Positions 59,396-64,000 of a DNA stretch of 64,000 bases are shown here, in pieces; position 1 is the first letter of the stretch, and each line of letters opens with the position of its first letter. The notes under the pieces were generated by a model. That model had not been told where the DNA came from. It ran no database searches and saw only the letters and a program-made list of their open reading frames with translations. The position numbers and the translations under genes are program-made. This DNA comes from Methylorubrum salsuginis (GTDB taxonomy: Bacteria > Pseudomonadota > Alphaproteobacteria > Rhizobiales > Beijerinckiaceae), in the NCBI RefSeq assembly GCF_900114375.1, contig NZ_FOSV01000023.1, positions 1-64,000 on the forward strand. Direction: 5' to 3'.

Positions 59396-62300
59396 TCGCA
59401 CGCCAGAATTCCCGCTCCCGCCCGTCCGCGAGGTGGGGCTGTCCCAAAAATTCCGCACATCCTCCGGCGGCCTGATCGACCGGCGCCGCGCCCGCGATTT
59501 CACCTTCGACGGGCGGACGCTGACCGGCTATCACGGCGACACGCTCGCCTCAGCGCTGCTCGCCAATGGCGTGCGGCTGGTCGGGCGCTCGTTCAAGTAT
59601 CACCGGCCCCGCGGCATCCTCTCGGCGGGCTCGGAGGAGCCCAACGCCCTGGTCGAGCTGCGCTCCGGGGCGCGCCGCGAGCCCAACACCCGCGCGACGA
59701 TGGCCGAACTCTACGAGGGCCTGGAGGCGACGAGCCAGAACCGCTGGCCCTCGCTCGCGGTCGATGCGCTCTCGGTCAACGCGCTGCTCTCGCCGGTCTT
59801 CGCCGCGGGCTTCTACTACAAGACCTTCATGTGGCCGGCCGCCCTGTGGGAGAAGCTGTACGAGCCGATGATCCGCCGCGCGGCGGGCCTCGGCCGGGCC
59901 GCCGACGCGCCCGATCCAGACACCTACGAGCACGCCCACGCCCATTGCGACGTGCTGGTCATCGGCGGCGGCCCCGCCGGCCTGTCGGCGGCGCTCAGCG
60001 CCGGCCGCTCGGGCGCCCGCGTCATCCTCGTCGACGAAGATTTTTGCCTCGGCGGCCGGCTGCTCGCCGAGCGGCGCGAGATCGACGGCCTGAGCGGCCC
60101 CGAATGGGTCGCGCAGGCGGTGGCCGAACTGGAAAGCCTGCCCGAGGTGCGGCTGCTGCCGCGCACCACGCTGTTCGGCGTCTACGATCACGGCGCCTAC
60201 GGCGCGGTCGAGCGCGTCTCCGACCACGTTGCCGTCCCGGCCCCCCACGCCCCGCGCCAGCGGCTGTGGCGAATCGTGGCCAAGCGCGCCGTGCTCGCGG
60301 CGGGCGCCATCGAGCGCCCGCACGTCTTCGGCGGCAACGACCGGCCCGGCGTGATGCTGGCCGGCGCGGTGCGGACCTATCTCAACCGCTACGGCGTCCT
60401 GCCCGGCGCGGCGCCCGCCCTCTTCACGTCGAGCGACGACGGCTGGCGCACGGTGGCCGACATCGCCGCCGCGGGCGGGCGCGTCGCCGCGGTGGTGGAT
60501 TCCCGCCCCGACGTGCCGGTGCCTCTCCGCCGCATGGCCGAGGCCGCAGGCGCCCAGGTGGTGGCCGGCGGGCAGGTGATCGGCACACGGGGGCACCTCG
60601 CCCTGTCGGGGATCGACGTGCGCGATTCCTACGGCGGCACGCTGCACATCGCCTGCGATACGCTCGCCATGGCCAACGGCTGGAACCCGGTGGTCCATCT
60701 CGACTCGCATCTCTCCCGCCGCCCGGTCTGGGACGAGGCCATCCACGGCTTCGTGCCGGGCCAATTGCCCACCGGCATGGTCGCGGCCGGCGCGGCCTCG
60801 GGCCGGCTGACGCTGGCGGACGCTCTGGAGAGCGGCAGCCGCCTCGGCGCCGAGGCGGCGGAGGCCTGCGGCTTCGACGCGAAGGCTGCGGGAACGCCCC
60901 GCACCGACCCGGAATCGACCGCCCACACCCCGCTCTGGCGCGTCGCCAAGCCGAAAGGAAAGGCCTTCGTCGACTTCCAGAACGACGTGGCGGCCTCCGA
61001 CGTGGAACTGGCCCACCGCGAGGGCTTCCGCGCGGTCGAACTGCTGAAGCGCTACACCACGCTCGGCATGGCGACCGACCAGGGCAAGACCTCGAACCTC
61101 GCCGGGCTGTCGATCATGGCCGAGTTGACCGGCCAGCCGATCCCGGCGGTCGGCACCACGGTGTTCCGCCCGCCCTTCACCCCCGTCGCCATCGGGGCCT
61201 TCGCCGGGCATCACCGGGGCAAGGAGTTCCGCGCCACCCGGCACGTGCCGAGCCATGCGTGGTGCCTGGAGAACAACGCGCAGTTCCTCGAGACCGGGCT
61301 GTGGCTGCGCCCGGCTTACTTTCCGCGGGCCGGCGAGACCGATTGGCTCCAGACCGTGGTGCGCGAGGTCGAGACCGTGCGCAGCAAGGTCGGCCTGTGC
61401 GACGTCAGCACCTTCGGCAAGATCGACATCCAGGGCCGCGACGCGCTGGCCTTCATCGAGCGGGTCTGCGCCAACCCGTTCGGGACGCTGAAGGTCGGCC
61501 GTTCGCGCTACGCCCTGCTGCTGCGCGAGGACGGTTTCGTTCTCGACGACGGCACCGTCTCGCGGCTGGCGGACAACCACTTCGTCATGACGGCCTCGAC
61601 GGCGAACGCCGCCCGCGTGATGCAGCACCTCGAATTCTGCCGCCAATGGCTCTGGCCGGAGCTCGACGTGCAGATGGTCTCGGTGAGCGAGCAATGGGCG
61701 CAATACGCGGTGGCGGGCCCCCGCTCCCGCGACGTGCTCACGCGCATCGTCGATCCGGGCTTCGACCTCTCGAACGAAGCGTTTCCCTTCCTGGGAGCGG
61801 CCGAGATCACCGTCGGCGGCGGGATTCCTGCGCGCCTCTTCCGCATCTCGTTCTCGGGCGAACTCGCCTACGAGATCGCGGTGCCGGCCGCCTACGGCGA
61901 CGCGGCGTGGCGGGCGATCATGGCGGCGGGCCTGCCCTACGGCATCTGCCCCTACGGCGCCGAGGCGCTCTCGGTGATGCGTATCGAGAAGGGCCACGCG
62001 GCGGGCGCCGAGATCAACGGCCAGACCACGGCCCGCGACCTCGCCCTCGGGGGGATGCTCGCCAAGAAGAAGGACTATGTCGGCCGCCTGATGAAGGAGC
62101 GCCCGGCGCTCATCGACCCGGATCGCCCGATCCTCGTGGGCTTCCGCCCGGTCGATCCGAGCCAGCGCCTGCGGGCCGGCGCCCACTTCCTGGCGGTCGG
62201 CGCCGAGCCGAGCCTGGCGGCCGACGAAGGGTACATGACCTCGGTCGCGTTCTCGCCCTCGCTCGGCCACTGGGTCGGGCTCGGCCTGATCCGGCGCGGC

Positions 62301-62417
62301 GCCGAGCGCCACGGCGAGCGGGTGCGCGCCTACGATCCGGTGCGCGGCGGCGATGTCGAGGTCGAGATCTGTAACGCCGCCTTCGTGGACCCGGCGGGGG
62401 AGAGGATGCATGGCTGA
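59388..62417 (+). CDS. soxA: sarcosine oxidase subunit alpha
   Basis: The 1009-residue alpha subunit. The N-terminal 120 residues form the ferredoxin-like 2Fe-2S-type domain (FTFDGRTLTGYHGDTLASALLANGVRLVGRSFKYHRPRGILSAGSEEPNALVEL). A nucleotide-binding domain with GGGPAGLSAAL (about 193) and AAGAIERPHVFGGNDRPGVMLAGAV follows. The C-terminal half (about 590-1000) is a GcvT-like aminomethyltransferase (GLCDVSTFGKIDIQGRDALAFIERVCANPFGTLKVGRSRYALLLREDGFVLDDGTVSRLADNHFVMTAS) that binds tetrahydrofolate. The start ATG 59388 lies inside the end of soxD, overlapping by 8 bases. Confidence 0.96.
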   Translation: MLDRTPEFPLPPVREVGLSQKFRTSSGGLIDRRRARDFTFDGRTLTGYHGDTLASALLANGVRLVGRSFKYHRPRGILSAGSEEPNALVELRSGARREPNTRATMAELYEGLEATSQNRWPSLAVDALSVNALLSPVFAAGFYYKTFMWPAALWEKLYEPMIRRAAGLGRAADAPDPDTYEHAHAHCDVLVIGGGPAGLSAALSAGRSGARVILVDEDFCLGGRLLAERREIDGLSGPEWVAQAVAELESLPEVRLLPRTTLFGVYDHGAYGAVERVSDHVAVPAPHAPRQRLWRIVAKRAVLAAGAIERPHVFGGNDRPGVMLAGAVRTYLNRYGVLPGAAPALFTSSDDGWRTVADIAAAGGRVAAVVDSRPDVPVPLRRMAEAAGAQVVAGGQVIGTRGHLALSGIDVRDSYGGTLHIACDTLAMANGWNPVVHLDSHLSRRPVWDEAIHGFVPGQLPTGMVAAGAASGRLTLADALESGSRLGAEAAEACGFDAKAAGTPRTDPESTAHTPLWRVAKPKGKAFVDFQNDVAASDVELAHREGFRAVELLKRYTTLGMATDQGKTSNLAGLSIMAELTGQPIPAVGTTVFRPPFTPVAIGAFAGHHRGKEFRATRHVPSHAWCLENNAQFLETGLWLRPAYFPRAGETDWLQTVVREVETVRSKVGLCDVSTFGKIDIQGRDALAFIERVCANPFGTLKVGRSRYALLLREDGFVLDDGTVSRLADNHFVMTASTANAARVMQHLEFCRQWLWPELDVQMVSVSEQWAQYAVAGPRSRDVLTRIVDPGFDLSNEAFPFLGAAEITVGGGIPARLFRISFSGELAYEIAVPAAYGDAAWRAIMAAGLPYGICPYGAEALSVMRIEKGHAAGAEINGQTTARDLALGGMLAKKKDYVGRLMKERPALIDPDRPILVGFRPVDPSQRLRAGAHFLAVGAEPSLAADEGYMTSVAFSPSLGHWVGLGLIRRGAERHGERVRAYDPVRGGDVEVEICNAAFVDPAGERMHG

Positions 62418-63018
62418 GCACGCGACCCTCTGGCGGCCCCGCGGGGCCTGGGACCTCTACGCTCATGCCGGCCGCCACGGCCGAAGCGAGGGCCCGGCCG
62501 GCGTGACCGCCACCCCCCGCGAGGGGCTGGCGCTCATGAGTGTTACGGCGGTGGACGGCGCCGAGGAGCGCCTCGCCGCGGCCCTTCGGGACCGCTTCGG
62601 CCTGTCCCTGCCCGAGCCCGGGGGCGCCCTGTTCTCCGGCGAGACCGGCCTGATCTGGTCCGGCCCCGGCCAGTGGCTGGCGCTCGCCCCCACCCGCGGC
62701 GATCTCGACGGGTTCGGTGAGACGCTGAAAGGCCTCGCCGCGGTCGCCGACCAGAGCGATGGGCGGGCGGTGCTGCGGCTCTCCGGTCCCGACGCGCGCC
62801 GCGTCTTGGAAAAAGGCGTCTCGGTCGATCTGCATCCGCGCGCCTTCGGGCCCGGCCACACGGCGGTGACGGCGGTCGCGCATATCGGCGTGCAGCTCTG
62901 GCAGCGCGACGATGCACCGACCTACGAGATCGCCGTCGCCCGGAGCTTCGCCGGCAGCCTGTGGTCGTGGCTGGAAGAGGCCGCCGCCGAATTCGGCTGC
63001 GAGGTGCGCGTCGCGTGA
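62410..63018 (+). CDS. soxG: sarcosine oxidase subunit gamma
   Basis: The 202-residue gamma subunit, also GcvT-like in fold, which helps the heterotetramer to use tetrahydrofolate. ATLWRPRGAWDLYAHAGRHGRSEGPAGVTATPREGLALMSVTAVDGAEERLAAALRDRFGLSLPEPG, GLIWSGPGQWLALAP, DQSDGRAVLRLSGPDARRVLEKGVSVDLHPRAFGPGHTAVTAVAHIGVQLWQRDDAPTYEIAVARSFAGSLWSWLEEAAAEFG are typical of SoxG. ATG 62410 overlaps the soxA stop by 8 bases. No further C1 gene (such as purU or folD) follows in the operon here. Confidence 0.94.
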   Translation: MAEHATLWRPRGAWDLYAHAGRHGRSEGPAGVTATPREGLALMSVTAVDGAEERLAAALRDRFGLSLPEPGGALFSGETGLIWSGPGQWLALAPTRGDLDGFGETLKGLAAVADQSDGRAVLRLSGPDARRVLEKGVSVDLHPRAFGPGHTAVTAVAHIGVQLWQRDDAPTYEIAVARSFAGSLWSWLEEAAAEFGCEVRVA

Positions 63019-63047
63019 CGCGTATGATCGCTGCGTGAGCCTCGTAT

Positions 63048-63074
63048 CCCCTCTCCCCGCTGCGGGGAGAGGGG
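63048..63074. repeat. intergenic palindromic repeat, copy 4
   Basis: Perfect 12-bp stem CCCCTCTCCCCG / CGGGGAGAGGGG (63048-63059, 63063-63074) with a CTG loop lies 29 bases after soxG. It may end the sox transcript, and is the cleanest copy of the CCCTCTCC family in the window. Confidence 0.65.
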
Positions 63075-63087
63075 GAGGCCTCTGCGA

Positions 63088-63486
63088 TCAGACCGGACGG
63101 GGCAGCTTGCAGCTGTCCAGCGCGTTGAGCGCCTTGGCGGTCGCGGTGTCGTTGAAGTAGCCGGTGGCGCGGTAGGAGGCGACCTCGTCCTTGTCGAGGG
63201 AAGCCAGCGTGCGGTCGGCGTAGCAGCCGCACGGCGCGGCCAGCGTCGACGGCTCGACCTTCTGCAGGCGGCCCTGGACCACGGTGCAGGCGTTGCGCAC
63301 GCGGCCGGTCAGGTTGCTCTTCGTGGCGGTCTTGAGCGTCGGATCGGGCGTGTAGCCTTCGAGCGCGGCGTATTGCCCGGTGCGGCTCGCGGTGTTGCAG
63401 GCGGCGAGCAGCGAAAAGAGGCCGGCCGCGAGCACGAGGCGGCCGGTGCGCGGAAGCGATGAGCGCATGGAAGCGGGATCCGTCAT
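63088..63486 (-). CDS. uncharacterised lipoprotein-like protein
   Basis: A 132-residue exported protein. The signal RLVLAAGLFSLLAAC has a lipobox LAAC (about 27-30). The mature part has NTASRTGQYAALEGYTPDPTLKTATKSNLTGRVRNACTVVQGRLQKVEPSTLAAPCGCYADRTLASLDKDEVASYRATGYFNDTATAKALNALDSC: five cysteines in all, probably one lipid-bearing and four paired. No known family. Start at ATG 63486; an ATG at 63468 is also possible. It stands alone, facing soxG. Confidence 0.7.
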   Translation of the reverse strand: MTDPASMRSSLPRTGRLVLAAGLFSLLAACNTASRTGQYAALEGYTPDPTLKTATKSNLTGRVRNACTVVQGRLQKVEPSTLAAPCGCYADRTLASLDKDEVASYRATGYFNDTATAKALNALDSCKLPRPV

Positions 63487-63789
63487 GACGGGAAATCGTC
63501 GGAGCCCTGTTTCCGGCCAAGCTTGGCCGTAACGCTAGCGCAGGAGAGTCACACCCCCGCCGAATGCACCGTGCGCCGCACGATTGTCGCGCGGATGAGT
63601 CCGCCGGGCGACGTTCGCTGGGCAAAGAGTACGAAACTTCGACCTCGGTGAGGTCGCCCGCGCGAAGGCGCGGCCATGAGTCGTCCGCCGGACTTCGTCG
63701 CGCCCGACCCATGGCCGGGCGCGACGAGAACAGAGCATCGGCATTTTCCCGAAAGCCGGTCCCCGCCTTTCGGGCCGATGCTCTCGACC
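63487..63789. other. intergenic region between the lipoprotein gene and ndk
   Basis: A 303-base gap. Its ndk-proximal end is the AGAGCATCGGC repeat (63732-63784), which ends 5 bases before the ndk stop. The remaining part holds no recognisable gene or regulatory motif. Confidence 0.5.
63732..63784. repeat. AGAGCATCGGC dispersed repeat, copy 2
   Basis: Perfect 11-bp arms AGAGCATCGGC / GCCGATGCTCT (63732-63742, 63774-63784) enclose a CCCGAAAG...CTTTCGGG hairpin (63748-63774). The inner part is close to that at 54260-54284. It follows the ndk end and may terminate it. Confidence 0.75.
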
Positions 63790-64000
63790 TCAGGCCGCGA
63801 TGTCGGCGTCGGTGAAGAACTGGGCGATCTCGATCTTGGCGTTGTCCGCGCTGTCCGAGCCGTGGACGGTGTTCTCGCCGACCGACTCGGCGAACTGCTT
63901 GCGGATCGTGCCCTCGGCGGCCTGGGCCGGGTTGGTGGCGCCCATGACCTCACGGTACTTGGCGACCGCGTTCTCGCCCTCGAGCACCTGCACCACGACC
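63790..64000 (-). CDS. ndk: nucleoside diphosphate kinase, 5' part outside the window
   Basis: The C-terminal 69 residues of Ndk, which passes gamma-phosphate from ATP to other nucleoside diphosphates. QVLEGENAVAKYREVMGATNPAQAAEGTIRKQFAESVGENTVHGSDSADNAKIEIAQFF contains the nucleotide-contacting MGATNP and the active-site His in NTVHGSDS. The stop is TGA at 63790-63792. The rest lies beyond base 64000. Confidence 0.97.
   Translation of the reverse strand, partial: VVVQVLEGENAVAKYREVMGATNPAQAAEGTIRKQFAESVGENTVHGSDSADNAKIEIAQFFTDADIAA

Noticed and set aside
59550..62411. 953-codon minus-strand frame opposite soxA
   Set aside because: GC-driven antisense frame; soxA has clear motifs along its whole length.

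Overview
The window is GC-rich chromosomal DNA from an alphaproteobacterium. Methylobacterium/Methylorubrum is the best fit. The pointers are a flagellin of the Methylobacterium type, class II DAHP synthase, an alphaproteobacterial 5-aminolevulinate synthase, two HWE histidine kinases, a heterotetrameric sarcosine oxidase operon, the murA / DUF2948 / hisD / UPF0262 / low-molecular-weight phosphatase block, and GGAAC-N16/17-CGTT type general-stress (EcfG) promoters. The genus call is an inference from gene content. No rRNA, tRNA, CRISPR array or intact insertion sequence was seen.

Layout. 1-3.7 kb: the 3' part of a flagellin, then an AT-richer patch with a frameshifted membrane-anchored protein on the plus strand, facing a DUF6471 gene and a two-helix small membrane protein on the minus strand; two small secreted proteins follow. 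3.8-6 kb: bioF, and a catalase-family gene whose stop codon abuts that of bioF. 6-12.9 kb: a seven-gene minus-strand operon, moxR - DUF58 - DUF4381 - two VWA genes - TPR gene - batD. 13-17.8 kb: MgtC, Hsp33, a KGG stress protein, a double-receiver response regulator and a DUF2336 protein. 17.9-21.6 kb: PadR regulator, MFS transporter, ABC exporter. 21.7-25.2 kb: a decayed restriction-modification remnant, gmk with yicC, and small unknown genes. 25.4-37 kb: two HWE kinases bracketing an M48 peptidase, a DUF898 protein, ybdD-cstA and a lemA/TPM-domain trio. 37-43 kb: an aldo/keto reductase, a mini prepilin-peptidase/pseudopilin locus, a GNAT and a large PLP decarboxylase. 43-48.5 kb: the conserved murA-hisD-type block, split by a stress-promoter-driven secreted protein gene and by a run of RNA hairpins. 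48.9-56.7 kb: hemA, a nucleotidyltransferase-like gene pair, a metallo-hydrolase, a DUF4337 protein, a LuxR-type regulator, an SDR and DAHP synthase. 56.7-63 kb: a GlxA/AraC-type regulator divergent from soxBDAG. The window ends inside ndk.

How the parts may work together. The MoxR/VWA operon resembles the MxaR-MxaS-MxaC-MxaL assembly genes of methanol dehydrogenase and is probably a chaperone system for a periplasmic or membrane enzyme. soxBDAG oxidises sarcosine to glycine with formaldehyde units passed to tetrahydrofolate, which suits a methylotroph; the adjacent GlxA-type regulator probably controls it. Several small genes (KGG protein, secreted proteins) carry EcfG-like promoters and probably belong to the general stress response.

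Points most worth checking: the frameshifted low-GC protein with its antisense small membrane protein neighbour, the nucleotidyltransferase pair with a 4-base overlap, the hairpin array between hisD and UPF0262, the 11-bp-period direct repeat upstream of mgtC, and the Glu-for-Asp second receiver domain.
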